A stretch of 64,000 bases of DNA from Bradyrhizobium sp. CER78 (GCF_029846235.1 NZ_JARVWP010000017.1:1-64000); one strand, 5' to 3'; numbered from the stretch's first letter, positions 18,464 to 27,918 are shown. Notes: generated from the sequence alone by a model not told the origin. Numbers and translations: made by a program.

Positions 18464-19402
18464 TTACGCCTTCATCACCTCCATCACCGCCGCGGCAAAG
18501 GCCTCCGGCTGCTCCTGCGGCAGGTTGTGGCCGGCGCGCGGGATCACGCGATAGGCGCGGCGCGCGGTGTACCTGGCTGCGCTGGCACTGCCGTCGGTGG
18601 CAGCCGTCACCCCGTCATCGGCGCCGTCGAGCGTGATGGTGGGGACCGCAATCATCGGCAACGCGTCGAGCCGACGCTGTATGTCCGCGTATTGCGGGTC
18701 CCCTTCGACAACGCCGTAGCGATGGCGATAACTGTGGATCACCACATCGACATAATCGGGATTGTCGAACGCGGCGGCGGTGCGCTCGAAGCAGGCATCG
18801 TCGAATGCCCAGCCCGGTGACCATTGTTTCCACAGGATCCGCGCGATGCCGCGCCGGTTGGCGGCAAGCCCGGCGCGCCCCCGCTCGAGCTGGAAATAAT
18901 ACTGATACCAGAGCGGCACCTCGCGCTCGGGCCGTGCCGGCACCATGGCATGCGCGATGTCCTGGATCATGTAGCCGTTGGTGCAGACCAGTCCGATGCA
19001 CCGTTCCGGCCACAGCGCCGCGCCGATCGACGCGGCACGGCCGCCCCAATCATAGCCGGCGAACACCGCGCGCTTGATGCCGAGCGCATCCATCAGCGCC
19101 ATCATGTCGGCCGCGATCGCCGCCTGCTCGCCCGAACGCGGCGTCGCCTTGTCGCGGAAGGCCGTTGGCCCGTAGCCGCGCAGATAAGGCACGATGACCC
19201 GGCAGCCCTGCGCCGCCAGCTTGGGTGCGACGTCCACATAGGAATGGATGTCGTAGGGGAAGCCGTGCATCAGCAGCACGGCCTGACCGTCGGCCGGGCC
19301 TGCCTCGTAATAGGCGATGTCGAGCACGCCTGCGTCGACATGGCGCAACGGCTCGAGCCGATTGGTCGATGGTGCGCGCGGCGCGGAGGTATTGTCGGTC
19401 AC
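18464..19402 (-). CDS. Alpha/beta hydrolase, epoxide hydrolase/haloalkane dehalogenase-like
   Basis: A 312-residue hydrolase. The oxyanion motif HGFP is at residues 46-49, the nucleophile is Asp118 in AGYDWGG (Asp rather than Ser, as in epoxide hydrolases and dehalogenases), and the catalytic His is about 292 in PRAGHNLPQ. The start is a GTG preceded by AGGGAGTTCTGC. It converges on the exporter permease with an 18-nt gap. Natural substrate unknown. Confidence 0.88.
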   Translation of the reverse strand: MTDNTSAPRAPSTNRLEPLRHVDAGVLDIAYYEAGPADGQAVLLMHGFPYDIHSYVDVAPKLAAQGCRVIVPYLRGYGPTAFRDKATPRSGEQAAIAADMMALMDALGIKRAVFAGYDWGGRAASIGAALWPERCIGLVCTNGYMIQDIAHAMVPARPEREVPLWYQYYFQLERGRAGLAANRRGIARILWKQWSPGWAFDDACFERTAAAFDNPDYVDVVIHSYRHRYGVVEGDPQYADIQRRLDALPMIAVPTITLDGADDGVTAATDGSASAARYTARRAYRVIPRAGHNLPQEQPEAFAAAVMEVMKA

Positions 19403-19576
19403 GCAGAACTCCCTGATCGCAGTGATCTGCGCGGCATGATAGCGCTTGCCAGCTGAATAATCGCCCGGATCGTATTGCAGCCAGCGCCGTGGAGCGATGC
19501 ATCGGCCTCATCATGACGGCACGGCAATTGCGCGATAGTCTCGCCCGCGCGGATATCGCCGCAGACGGAACAGCTC

Positions 19577-20392
19577 ATGCTGAGATTGCTCGCCGCGCTC
19601 GTCCTGCTGGGAACACTGACCAGTCACGCGGTCGCGCAGGACGCCCAGCGCAGCGAATGCCTGGCGATGGCCAATGCGCCGCGGCGCGCCACCCCGGTGA
19701 GTTACCGTCGCGTCGCCGCCAAAGCGGACGAGGTCGCGATCACCTATGCCGGCCACTCGACCTATTACATCGACACGCCCGGCGGCATCCGGATCGCGAC
19801 CGACTACAGCGGCGTCTATCGGACCGGGCGGCTGCCCGATGTCGTCACGATGAACCGGGCGCACGAGACGCATTACACGCTGTTTCCCGACCCGAAGATT
19901 GCCCACGTGCTGCACGGCTGGGGCGAGAATGGCCAGGCCGCGCATTATTCGGAGCGGATCGGCGACGTCTATATCCGCAATGTCACCACGGATATCCGCC
20001 GCTACTGGGGCGAAGGTTCCGGCGGCGAGATGATCAAGGACGGCAATTCGATCTTCATCTTCGAGGTCGCCGGCCTCTGCATCGGTCATCTCGGCCACCT
20101 CCACGTCAAGCTCGACGACAGCCAGTTCGCCGCGATCGGCCGGCTCGACATCGTGATGGTGCCGATCGACGGCACTTACACGATGTCGCTCGACGGCATC
20201 TCCGAGATCACCAAGCGCTTGCGCGCCTCGGTGGTGCTACCGATGCACCGCTTCGCAACCCCGCTCGACGAATTCATGCGCCTGATCGGCCAGCAGTTCG
20301 AGATCGACCGCCGCGGCGGCGAGCGAACTTTGCGGATTTCGCGCGACACGCTGCCGGCGACGCCGACGGTGATCATCCTCGACGGGGTGTGA
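19577..20392 (+). CDS. Exported metallo-beta-lactamase-fold hydrolase (UlaG-like)
   Basis: A 271-residue protein with a signal peptide (cleavage after AVAQ, residue 21). The body resembles the UlaG/L-ascorbate lactonase branch of the metallo-beta-lactamase fold: TYAGHSTYYIDTPGG, a first metal region MNRAHETHY, then GHLGHLH, MVPIDGTYTM and VLPMHRF. The first motif is a degenerate form of HxHxDH, so catalytic activity is not certain. Located between the hydrolase (divergent) and merR; its relation to the merR operator downstream is unclear. Confidence 0.82.
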   Translation: MLRLLAALVLLGTLTSHAVAQDAQRSECLAMANAPRRATPVSYRRVAAKADEVAITYAGHSTYYIDTPGGIRIATDYSGVYRTGRLPDVVTMNRAHETHYTLFPDPKIAHVLHGWGENGQAAHYSERIGDVYIRNVTTDIRRYWGEGSGGEMIKDGNSIFIFEVAGLCIGHLGHLHVKLDDSQFAAIGRLDIVMVPIDGTYTMSLDGISEITKRLRASVVLPMHRFATPLDEFMRLIGQQFEIDRRGGERTLRISRDTLPATPTVIILDGV

Positions 20393-20438
20393 GGCAGCCC
20401 GCCCCTGACACGATTTCGTCAACCGGCGATTTTCGCGC

Positions 20439-20469
20439 TTGACCTAGAGTATGCTCTAGCTTGTTCACT
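20439..20469 (+). promoter_or_regulatory. MerR-family promoter/operator
   Basis: A -35 element TTGACC at 20439-20444 overlaps the perfect palindrome CTAGAG-TATG-CTCTAG at 20444-20459. A poor -10-like TTCACT lies 19 bp downstream, the long spacer that MerR-type activators correct by untwisting DNA. It is 77 nt upstream of the merR start, so autoregulation is likely. Confidence 0.72.
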
Positions 20470-20535
20470 CGGAAGTGTCCGGCGGATCAGCCGCACACCG
20501 CATGATCCCGCCGGCACCATGAAGGCGGTCTTACC

Positions 20536-20991
20536 ATGATGGATGCCCGAGCAACCCAGGCGCTCAGCGCGCTCCATATCGGTGAAATCGCGCGCCGCTC
20601 CGGCCGCAGCGTGCACACGATCCGCTGGTACGAGACGCAGGGCCTGATGCCGGGCGTCGTCAGAGACCGCGGCCGCCGCCGCGTCTACAGCGATTACCAT
20701 GTCGGCTGGCTCGACCTGATGGAACGGTTGCGCCTGACCGGCATGTCGATCCGGCAACTCCGCGAATACACCGCGCTGGTGAAGCAGGGCAGCGCGAGCC
20801 TGCCCAAGCGCCGCGCCCTGCTTGCCGCCCATCAACTCCGCGTCCATGCGATGATCGCCAAGTGGACCGAGGCGCTGACGCTGGTCGATGCCAAGGTCGA
20901 ATTCTACGACGAATGGATGGTGGGCGGTGTGCGCCCCGCAGTCTCACCCCAGCAGCGTGCCCGCGACAAGCGCTCAATGCCCAAGGCCTGA
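20536..20991 (+). CDS. MerR-family transcriptional regulator
   Basis: A 151-residue regulator. The winged helix-turn-helix occupies about residues 12-80 (IGEIARRSGRSVHTIRWYE, then YSDYHVGWLDLMERLRLTGM), followed by a coiled dimerisation helix (LRVHAMIAKWTEALTLVDAKV). No cysteine cluster is visible in the C-terminal part, so a metal ligand is unlikely and a small organic signal is more plausible. The downstream MFS pump (56 nt away, same strand) is the natural target. Confidence 0.9.
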   Translation: MMDARATQALSALHIGEIARRSGRSVHTIRWYETQGLMPGVVRDRGRRRVYSDYHVGWLDLMERLRLTGMSIRQLREYTALVKQGSASLPKRRALLAAHQLRVHAMIAKWTEALTLVDAKVEFYDEWMVGGVRPAVSPQQRARDKRSMPKA

Positions 20992-21014
20992 ACAAGGCCT
21001 GAACAAGGCCTGAG
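20982..21014 (+). repeat. Three tandem copies of CAAGGCCTGAA
   Basis: Three directly adjacent 11-bp units (the third ends GAG) begin inside the last codons of merR and include its TGA stop. Because 11 is not a multiple of 3, a change in copy number would sit downstream of the stop and would mainly alter merR-MFS spacing. Confidence 0.85.
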
Positions 21015-21047
21015 CGCCCCGCTCAACCCGAGAGAACAGGATACGCG

Positions 21048-22436
21048 ATGGACGATATGCTTCGGCGTAAACCCTTTGCCATGCGCGCATCGCAGCGGCT
21101 GACGCTGCTGACGCTGTGCCTCGCGGTCACGATCGCGCACATCGACACCTTCATCGTCAATCTCGGCGCGCGCGCGATCGGCGATCATTTCGGTGCCGGC
21201 GTCGACCAGTTGCAATGGATCGTGGACAGCTACAATCTGCTCTACGCCGTCTCGCTGCTGCCCGGCGGGATGCTTGCGGACAGATACGGCCGGCGCCGGA
21301 TTCTGATCTGCGGCGCCCTGATCTTCAGCTTCGCATCGCTGCTGTGCGCGGCCGCGTCGTCAGCACAGGTGCTGATCGGCGGACGTGCGCTCACCGGCGC
21401 CGGAGGCGCGCTGATGATCCCGGCTTCACTTGCGATCATCCGTGTGGTCTGGGACCGGCCGGACGAGCGCGCCCGCGCACTCGGCATCTGGGCCGCCTGC
21501 AACGGCGTCGCCATGGCGCTCGGACCGAGCCTTGGCGGGCTGCTGATCCCATGGCTCGGCTGGCGCAGCATCTTCCTGGTGATCGTGCCGTTCGGCCTGC
21601 TCGTCGCTCTGATGGCCGGATCGACGGTCCCGGAATCAGCCAACCCGCAGCGGCGCGCGTTCGACGTTCCGGCCCAGTTCTGCGGCGCGCTGGCGCTTGG
21701 AAGCCTGACCTGTGCCGCCATCGGCGCGCAATCGACGCCGGGCGCGATGACCGCCATGCTGGTCGTCGCCCTGCTTTCGACAACGCTGCTGATCGCGATC
21801 GAGAGGAGGAAGGGTTCCGAGGCGCTGTTGTCGCCGGAAATACTCGGCGCCCGGCAGTTCCGCGCCGCGATGATCGCCACCACGGGCATGACCTTCGGCG
21901 GCTATGGCATGGTCTTCGTGTTGCCGCTGGCGTGGCAGTCGAGCGGGCGGTTCGATGCCGCGGCGAGCGCCGCCGCGTTGCTGCCGATGTCGCTGGTGTT
22001 CGTGTTGGTCTCGGCGCCCTCCGGCACGCTCTCGGACAAGTTTGGACTGCGCGTGACAACATCGGGCGGCGTGACGCTGATGAGCGCCGGTCTGCTGATG
22101 ATTGGTCTTGGTGGCCTGCAACCAAACATCGCGCTGGCCGAGCTCGGACTGGCCATCACTGGCCTCGGGCTCGGCCTCGCGGCAGGACCGCTCTCGGCGA
22201 TGGCCATCGGCGACGTCGCGGCTGCGCGGGCCGGAACGGCTGCGGCGCTGATCAACGTGGCGCGGATCAGCGGTGCAACGATAGGGGTCGCGGTGCTCGG
22301 CGCATTGTATGCGGCAGCCGGTGGTGGCAGCCGCGGCTTGCTGCTTGCGATGCTCGCCGGAAGCCTCGTTCAGTTCGCCGGCGCCGGCGTGGCATGGCTG
22401 ATGACGCGGCGAAAGGCGCCGCGGTTGCGCATTTGA
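21048..22436 (+). CDS. MFS drug-efflux-type transporter (DHA2-like)
   Basis: A 462-residue inner-membrane transporter with about 13-14 hydrophobic helices. Family features: QWIVDSYNLLYAVSLLPGG in helix 2, the loop motif GMLADRYGRRR, and GRALTGAGGALMIPASLAII in helix 4, as in EmrB/QacA-type exporters. It follows merR by 56 nt and is probably regulated by it. Substrate unknown. Confidence 0.88.
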   Translation: MDDMLRRKPFAMRASQRLTLLTLCLAVTIAHIDTFIVNLGARAIGDHFGAGVDQLQWIVDSYNLLYAVSLLPGGMLADRYGRRRILICGALIFSFASLLCAAASSAQVLIGGRALTGAGGALMIPASLAIIRVVWDRPDERARALGIWAACNGVAMALGPSLGGLLIPWLGWRSIFLVIVPFGLLVALMAGSTVPESANPQRRAFDVPAQFCGALALGSLTCAAIGAQSTPGAMTAMLVVALLSTTLLIAIERRKGSEALLSPEILGARQFRAAMIATTGMTFGGYGMVFVLPLAWQSSGRFDAAASAAALLPMSLVFVLVSAPSGTLSDKFGLRVTTSGGVTLMSAGLLMIGLGGLQPNIALAELGLAITGLGLGLAAGPLSAMAIGDVAAARAGTAAALINVARISGATIGVAVLGALYAAAGGGSRGLLLAMLAGSLVQFAGAGVAWLMTRRKAPRLRI

Positions 22437-22519
22437 CCAGTTCGCGCGCGGCTCGTTATCCTTCGCGCAGCCGACACTGGATCGGCGGCCGACAAGAGCA
22501 AGAACAGGGAGCATCATCC

Positions 22520-23569
22520 ATGGCCAGCACTCTGCCCGCCTCAGCCAGCGGGCTCTATGCCAATCCCCGCGAAGACTGGCTCGCCCAATACACCGAGGCG
22601 ATCATCGATCCTGACAGGCCGATCGTCGACCCGCACCACCATCTCTGGGACCGCGGCGGCCTGCGCTATCTGATCGAGGAGATGCGTGACGACATCGCAT
22701 CGGGCCACAACATCGTGGCGACGGTCTATGTCGACTGCCGGTCGATGTACCGCGCCGACGGGCCGGAGGCGTTCCGCCCGGTCGGCGAGGTCGAATTCGC
22801 CAACGGCGTCGCCGCGATGGCGGCGAGCGGCGGCTATGGCAAGGCGGCGATCTGCGCCGGCATCGTCAGCCACGTTAACCTTCTGATCGGCGACCAGGCC
22901 AAGGCGGTGCTGGAGGCGGAGATTGCGGCCGGCAACGGCCGGTTCCGCGGCATCCGCCACTCCTCGGCCTGGGATGAGGACCCCAACGTCGCCCACATGT
23001 ATGCGAACCGGCCGAAAGGCATCCTGCTGGATTCCACCTTTCGTCAAGGGTTCGCCTGCCTGGCGCCGCTCGGGCTCAGCTTCGATGCCTGGTTGTTCCA
23101 TCCGCAGATCGGCGAGCTGACCGATCTCGCCCGCGCCTTTCCCGACACCAAAATCGTGCTCGACCATTGCGGCGGCCCGGTCGGCACCGGCCGCTTCGCC
23201 GGCAAGCGCGAGGAGACCTTTCCGGTCTGGAAGGCGTCGATCCGGGAGATCGCCAAATGCCCGAACGTCGTGGTCAAGCTCGGCGGGCTGGCGATGTGCC
23301 TGCTCGGCTATGACTTCCACCTGCGCCCGAGGCCGCCCTCGTCGGAGGAACTCGCCGCCGCCTGGCGGCCCTATGTGGAGACCTGCATCGAGGCGTTCGG
23401 GCCGAACCGTTGCATGTTCGAAAGCAACTTCCCACCTGACAAGGGACAGTGCAGCTATCAGGTGATCTTCAACACCTTTAAACGGCTTGCATCACAATAT
23501 AGCGAAGCCGAGAAGACGGCGTTGTTCTTGAAGACGGCAAAGGATGTCTATCGGCTCGATATCGGGTAA
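22520..23569 (+). CDS. Amidohydrolase-superfamily hydrolase (2-pyrone-4,6-dicarboxylate lactonase-like)
   Basis: A 349-residue TIM-barrel metal hydrolase of the amidohydrolase-2 family. Seen: the metal motif DPHHHLWD near residue 39, VLDHCGGPVG near 215, and FESNFPPDKG near 298. The ATG at 22520 follows ACAGGGAGC and opens the family alignment; the much longer in-frame reading upstream is the shadow of the MFS gene. It probably cleaves a lactone or decarboxylates a cyclic acid. It lies 11 nt before the GNAT gene. Confidence 0.87.
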   Translation: MASTLPASASGLYANPREDWLAQYTEAIIDPDRPIVDPHHHLWDRGGLRYLIEEMRDDIASGHNIVATVYVDCRSMYRADGPEAFRPVGEVEFANGVAAMAASGGYGKAAICAGIVSHVNLLIGDQAKAVLEAEIAAGNGRFRGIRHSSAWDEDPNVAHMYANRPKGILLDSTFRQGFACLAPLGLSFDAWLFHPQIGELTDLARAFPDTKIVLDHCGGPVGTGRFAGKREETFPVWKASIREIAKCPNVVVKLGGLAMCLLGYDFHLRPRPPSSEELAAAWRPYVETCIEAFGPNRCMFESNFPPDKGQCSYQVIFNTFKRLASQYSEAEKTALFLKTAKDVYRLDIG

Positions 23570-23580
23570 GCTTCCGACTC

Positions 23581-24513
23581 ATGGATGACGGCATCACCAT
23601 CCGGCCGCTTCGAGAAGCTGATGCAGAAGCGGTGGTCGCGCTTTACGCAAAGGCAGCTGCGGTGGAACCGCGGCTAGGCCCTGTTACGCTGCCGCAATGG
23701 GACCAGTTCCTGAAGCTGCCGCAGAACCGCGGCGGCCGCGACTTTCGTATCGCCCAGCAGGATGGCCAGCTCGTCGGCCTCGCCGAGTCCTCATTGCGCG
23801 ACCAGGGCGCGCATCATTCCCGGTTCCTCAAGGTCGTCGTGGCGCCCGAGATGCGGCGCCACCGGATTGGTCTTGCGCTGTTCGACGACGTGCTTGCGAT
23901 CGACGCCGAGACGGATCTCATCGTGCAGACGCTGGTGAGCAGCGACTGGCCGGCGGGAATGGCGTTCGTGGCGGCCTTCGGCTTCATTCATCTCGAGTCC
24001 GAGATCGGGATGAAGTGCGTCGAGCCGTTGCAACCGGCGCGCACGCTGGCGGCCGCCCGCGCCACCATCGAGCAGGTCTCAGACGTGACCGCCTGCGCGG
24101 CCGAGGTCGCACGCATCCACAATGCCGCCTATGCCTCGGACGCCGCCTTCCGCCTGTACTCGCGAGAGGAGATGGCGCAGGTCCTGACCGAGACCGAAGT
24201 CTGGATCGCGTCGGAAGATGGACAGATGTCAGGCTTCTGCCTGACCGAGCCGGAGCGGAACTCGATGTGGATCGAGTCGGTCGCCGTCGACCCGGCGCGG
24301 CAGGGACGCGGGCTCGGCCAGCTCCTGGTGTATCGCGTGCTCAGCGCCCATGACGTATCGGTCGAGCATCCCTGCTGGCTCAACGTCTCGAGCCGCAATG
24401 CTCCCGCGCTGAAGATCTACCGCCGGCTCGGCTTCAAGCCGCAACACGAGACCTGCCGCTTCAGCGCCACGCGAGGCGAACTGATCGCTGCGCGGGATAG
24501 ACTACGTCGATAG
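23581..24513 (+). CDS. Tandem GNAT-family N-acetyltransferase
   Basis: A 310-residue protein with two GNAT folds. The first (about 1-145) has VVAPEMRRHRIGLALFDDV; the second (about 160-305) has the better acetyl-CoA motif VAVDPARQGRGLGQLL followed by NVSSRNAPALKIYRRLGF. Only the second looks fully catalytic. The acceptor is unknown. It follows the amidohydrolase gene by 11 nt, likely the same transcript. Confidence 0.88.
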   Translation: MDDGITIRPLREADAEAVVALYAKAAAVEPRLGPVTLPQWDQFLKLPQNRGGRDFRIAQQDGQLVGLAESSLRDQGAHHSRFLKVVVAPEMRRHRIGLALFDDVLAIDAETDLIVQTLVSSDWPAGMAFVAAFGFIHLESEIGMKCVEPLQPARTLAAARATIEQVSDVTACAAEVARIHNAAYASDAAFRLYSREEMAQVLTETEVWIASEDGQMSGFCLTEPERNSMWIESVAVDPARQGRGLGQLLVYRVLSAHDVSVEHPCWLNVSSRNAPALKIYRRLGFKPQHETCRFSATRGELIAARDRLRR

Positions 24514-24544
24514 CGGTCTGTCGGACTAATCCCGGACACGTCCC

Positions 24545-24666
24545 CGTCACCCTGAGGTGCGAGCGGAGCGAGCCTCGAAGGGTGAACCGCCCGCCTCTCT
24601 CCCGTGCCGTCACATCCGGGCCGTGCATCCTTCGAGGCGCGCAAGAGCGCGCACCTCAGGATGACG
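24545..24666. repeat. Intergenic inverted repeat (CACCCTGAGGTGCGAGC type)
   Basis: Outer arms CGTCACCCTGAGGTGCG and CGCACCTCAGGATGACG, with inner arms around CCTCGAAGGGTG and CATCCTTCGAGG, separated by about 45 nt. It lies between convergent genes. A dispersed Bradyrhizobium-style palindrome; it may act as a bidirectional terminator. Confidence 0.75.
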
Positions 24667-24688
24667 GAATCAATTGTGAAGCGAGCCG

Positions 24689-25945
24689 CTAAGCCCACTC
24701 GCCCTTGCGGAACACCGGCACGCTGCGGCCGTCGGCGTGGATGCCGTCGATGTCGGTGTGAGCGGAGCCGATCATCCAGTCGATGTGGATGAGGCTCTTG
24801 TTGCCGCCCTGCTCGGCGATCTGCTGCGGCGTCAGTCTGTCGCCGTTGACGAAGCATTTCGAGTAGCACTGGCCGAGCGCGATGTGCGAGGCGGCGTTCT
24901 CGTCGAACAGCGTGTTGAAGAACAGCAGCCCGCTCTTCGAGATCGGTGAGGAATGCGGCACCAGCGCGACCTCGCCGAGGCGGCGTGCGCCCTCGTCGGT
25001 GTCGAGCACCTTCTTCAGCACTTCCTCGCCGCGCGAGGCCTTGGCCTCGACGATGCGGCCTTCCTCGAACCTCACCGAAATATTGTCGATCAGCGTGCCC
25101 TGATAGGACAGCGGCTTGGAACTGACGACGTGACCGCTGACGCGGCGGCAGTGCGGCGTGGTGAAGACCTCCTCGGTCGGGATATTGGCATTGCACACGA
25201 TGCCGTTCTTCGCAGTCGAGGCACCGCCTTCCCATTCATGGCCGTCGGCGAGCCCGATGGTGAGGTCCATGCCGGGACCGGAATATTTCAGCGCGTGGAA
25301 GCGCTGGCCGTTGAGCCATTCGGTGCGCTCGCGCAGCTTCGCATTGTGCTGCTCCCAATTGGCGACGGCGCCGTCCTGATCGACACGGGAGGCGGAGAAG
25401 ATCGCATCGGCGAGCTTTGCCACCGCAACGTCCTCGGCATCGTCGGGAAAGACCTGCCTGGCCCAGGACGTGCTCGGATAGGCGATGATGTTCCAGTTGG
25501 TGTCGAAATTGACGATCTTTTCCAGCGCCGGCTGGTAGGCGATCGAATTGGCCTTGCTGGCGCGCGCCACCTTGGTCGGGTCTTCGCCCGACAGCAGCAT
25601 CGGATTGTCGCCGACGATCGCAAGCCGCGCGGTGTTGGCGCCGAACGCCTTCGCCATGCCCTCGTAGAGCCAGCCCGCGGCGCGATCGAAGCTCGCGTCG
25701 TTGCCGTAGCGGTAGCGCGCCAGCGTGAGCTCTTCGTCTGAGAAGAACGGGGTCACGAGACCCGCGCCGGCTCTGTAGGCATGCTCGACGACGCGCCGCA
25801 CCAGCGGCATCGCCGCGGCCGGCGCCGTCAGCAAGATATCCTGCCCCGGCTGCAGCTGCAGGCCGACCTTGATTGCGACTTCGGCGAGCCGATCGAGCTT
25901 CACGGGGTCGATCGAGGCGGAAAGGTTGCGTTGATGTGCAGTCAT
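24689..25945 (-). CDS. M29-family aminopeptidase (AmpS-like)
   Basis: A 418-residue cytoplasmic metallo-aminopeptidase. The expected metal-site segments are present in order: NIPTEEVFTTPHC near 250, then DENAASHIALGQCYS near 350 and SLIHIDWMIGS near 390. The length matches the thermophilic aminopeptidase family. The start is a clear ATG. It is a single-gene unit between two repeat or spacer regions. Confidence 0.93.
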   Translation of the reverse strand: MTAHQRNLSASIDPVKLDRLAEVAIKVGLQLQPGQDILLTAPAAAMPLVRRVVEHAYRAGAGLVTPFFSDEELTLARYRYGNDASFDRAAGWLYEGMAKAFGANTARLAIVGDNPMLLSGEDPTKVARASKANSIAYQPALEKIVNFDTNWNIIAYPSTSWARQVFPDDAEDVAVAKLADAIFSASRVDQDGAVANWEQHNAKLRERTEWLNGQRFHALKYSGPGMDLTIGLADGHEWEGGASTAKNGIVCNANIPTEEVFTTPHCRRVSGHVVSSKPLSYQGTLIDNISVRFEEGRIVEAKASRGEEVLKKVLDTDEGARRLGEVALVPHSSPISKSGLLFFNTLFDENAASHIALGQCYSKCFVNGDRLTPQQIAEQGGNKSLIHIDWMIGSAHTDIDGIHADGRSVPVFRKGEWA

Positions 25946-26065
25946 GAAGCGTCCGGCCGTATCGTTTGAGGGATTTTCAGGGATTCGTAGTCCAATTCGA
26001 TCCGCATTCGCAAGGTTCCCGCCCGCCGCCGCCGATCACGCGACGGCGAGCAATTGCCGCGAATT

Positions 26066-27442
26066 TTACCGCTTCACCGACGTCAGCACCCGGTCGACCA
26101 TCTCGGGCGCGAGGCCGAGGTAGTTTTTCGGCGAGGTAAGTCGGTCGATCGTCGCCCGGTCGATCCGGCTCGCGACGCGCTGATCCGCCGCCAGCGCCTC
26201 GGCCAAGGTCAGGCCCTGGTCGTTGGCGACACGGCAGGCGTCGTAGACCACGTCGTGCGCCTCCTGCCGTCCGATTGCCGGCGCGAGACCCATCATCACG
26301 GCCTCGGCGACGATCAGCCCGCGGCTGATGTCGAGATTGTGAGCCATCCGCTTCTCGTCGACGATCAGGCCACCGAGCGCGAACTTTGCCTGATGCAGCG
26401 CGCCTGCTGTGAGCACAAAACTTTCCGGGATCGCCATCCATTCGGCGTGCCACGGCCCGGTGGCGCGTTCGAAATCCTGCACCATCGCATCGAGCATCAG
26501 GCCGGCATGCTGGCGCACCGCCTTGGCGGCGGCGAGCATCAGCTCCGACGAGATCGGGTTGCGCTTCTGCGGCATGGTCGAGGACGCGCCGCGCCCCTTC
26601 ACGAACGGCTCGTAGACCTCGGCGAACTCGGTCGACGCCATGATCATGATGTCGAGCGCGATCTTGCCGAGCGTGCCCGTGACCAGCGCCAGGAAATTCA
26701 CCGCCTCCGCCAGACCGTCGCGCGCGACGTGCCAGGTGGAGACGGGCACGCCGAGGCCGAGTTCCTCGCACAGCGCCTGCTGGACCTCGAAGCCCTTGCC
26801 GCCAAATGAGGCCAGCGTGCCGGCAGCACCGGCGAACTGGCCGACCAGCACGCGCGGCTTCAGCTCCGCGAGCCGCGCGGCGTGGCGATCGAATGCGGCA
26901 AGCCAGATCGCGGTCTTGTAGCCGAAGGTCACCGGGAGAGCCTGCTGCAGATGGGTGCGGCCGGCCATCGGCGTGTTGCGGTATTTTTTCGAGAGACCGG
27001 CGAGGATGCCGCGCAGCGCGCTGATGTCGTCTTCGATGATCTTGAGGCCGTCACGGAGTTGCAGCACCACGGCGGTATCCATGATGTCCTGCGTGGTGGC
27101 GCCCCAATGGACATAGCGGCCGGCCTCGCCACACTGTTTTGCCATCTGATGCACCAGCGGCAGGATCGGATAGCCGACCACGTCGGTCTCCTGCCGCAGC
27201 AGGTCGAAATCGAACGCGGCGACATCGGTGCGTTTTGCAATCTCTTTCGCCGCCCCCGCCGGGATCACACCGCAGCGCGCTTCGGCCTTTGCCAGCGCGA
27301 CTTCGACCTCGGCATAGCGCGCGATCAGCCGCAGGTCGGAGAACACCTCGCGCATCTCGCTTGTGCCGAAGGCATCGCGAAACAGCACGGAATCGAGCAC
27401 GGTGGTCGAGGTCGGGAAGGCGGACATCGGGAAGGCAGGCAT
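26066..27442 (-). CDS. Fumarate lyase-superfamily protein, PcaB/adenylosuccinate lyase-like
   Basis: A 458-residue member of the aspartase/fumarase superfamily, closest by eye to 3-carboxy-cis,cis-muconate cycloisomerase (PcaB) and its relatives. Seen: the signature SSTMPQKRNPISSE near 285-298, HWGATTQDIMDTAV near 115, and the catalytic-region AGRTHLQQALPVTFG near 160. It is 60 nt downstream of a carboxymuconolactone decarboxylase-like gene, a pairing known from protocatechuate catabolism, but other pca genes are absent and the rest of the cluster is not classical. It may act on an analogous substrate. Confidence 0.87.
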   Translation of the reverse strand: MPAFPMSAFPTSTTVLDSVLFRDAFGTSEMREVFSDLRLIARYAEVEVALAKAEARCGVIPAGAAKEIAKRTDVAAFDFDLLRQETDVVGYPILPLVHQMAKQCGEAGRYVHWGATTQDIMDTAVVLQLRDGLKIIEDDISALRGILAGLSKKYRNTPMAGRTHLQQALPVTFGYKTAIWLAAFDRHAARLAELKPRVLVGQFAGAAGTLASFGGKGFEVQQALCEELGLGVPVSTWHVARDGLAEAVNFLALVTGTLGKIALDIMIMASTEFAEVYEPFVKGRGASSTMPQKRNPISSELMLAAAKAVRQHAGLMLDAMVQDFERATGPWHAEWMAIPESFVLTAGALHQAKFALGGLIVDEKRMAHNLDISRGLIVAEAVMMGLAPAIGRQEAHDVVYDACRVANDQGLTLAEALAADQRVASRIDRATIDRLTSPKNYLGLAPEMVDRVLTSVKR

Positions 27443-27502
27443 GGGCAGATCCTGTTGCCGGTCGCAGTCGGCAATTTGCCTATCACGCCACCGGCCTCTG
27501 CC

Positions 27503-27892
27503 CTACCCCTCAGGCGGCGCCTCGCCGAACACCTCGGCTGCGATCTTGCTGGTCTCGATCGCGGCCGGAATGCCGCAATACATCGCGACCAGCAGCAGCA
27601 CGTCCTGCACCTGCGCGGCCGTGCAGCCATTGGCCAGCGCGCCCTTGGCATGAACCCGGAACTCGGCGGGCTTGCTGCTCGCCGCGGTGATGCCGAGCAT
27701 CACGAGGCTGCGGATCTGATCGGACAGGCCGTTGCGCTCCCAGACGTCGCCATAGACGTAGGCGTTGATGATGTTTTGCAGCGGTGTGCCGAAATCGCCC
27801 GCGGCCGCCATCCGCCTGGCGACATCGCCCTCACCGAACATCTTCTGGCGCCGGCGCAGCCCGCGCGCATGGAGATCGCTGATGTCCACCAT
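27503..27892 (-). CDS. Carboxymuconolactone decarboxylase-family protein (PcaC-like)
   Basis: A 129-residue single-domain protein of the CMD/AhpD fold. Seen: IRSLVMLGITAAS and HAKGALANGCTAAQVQDVLLLVAMYCGIPAAIET. The redox CxxC of AhpD is absent, which favours the decarboxylase branch. It is divergent from the TctC-type gene, with matching operator-like sites between, and precedes the PcaB-like lyase. Confidence 0.88.
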   Translation of the reverse strand: MVDISDLHARGLRRRQKMFGEGDVARRMAAAGDFGTPLQNIINAYVYGDVWERNGLSDQIRSLVMLGITAASSKPAEFRVHAKGALANGCTAAQVQDVLLLVAMYCGIPAAIETSKIAAEVFGEAPPEG

Positions 27893-27918
27893 CGTCGTCT
27901 GGCTCCCCTGAATGGGCT

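Noticed and set aside
25977..26771. 264-codon minus-strand frame inside the PcaB-like gene
   Set aside because: Arg/Gly/Pro-rich out-of-frame reading of the lyase gene.
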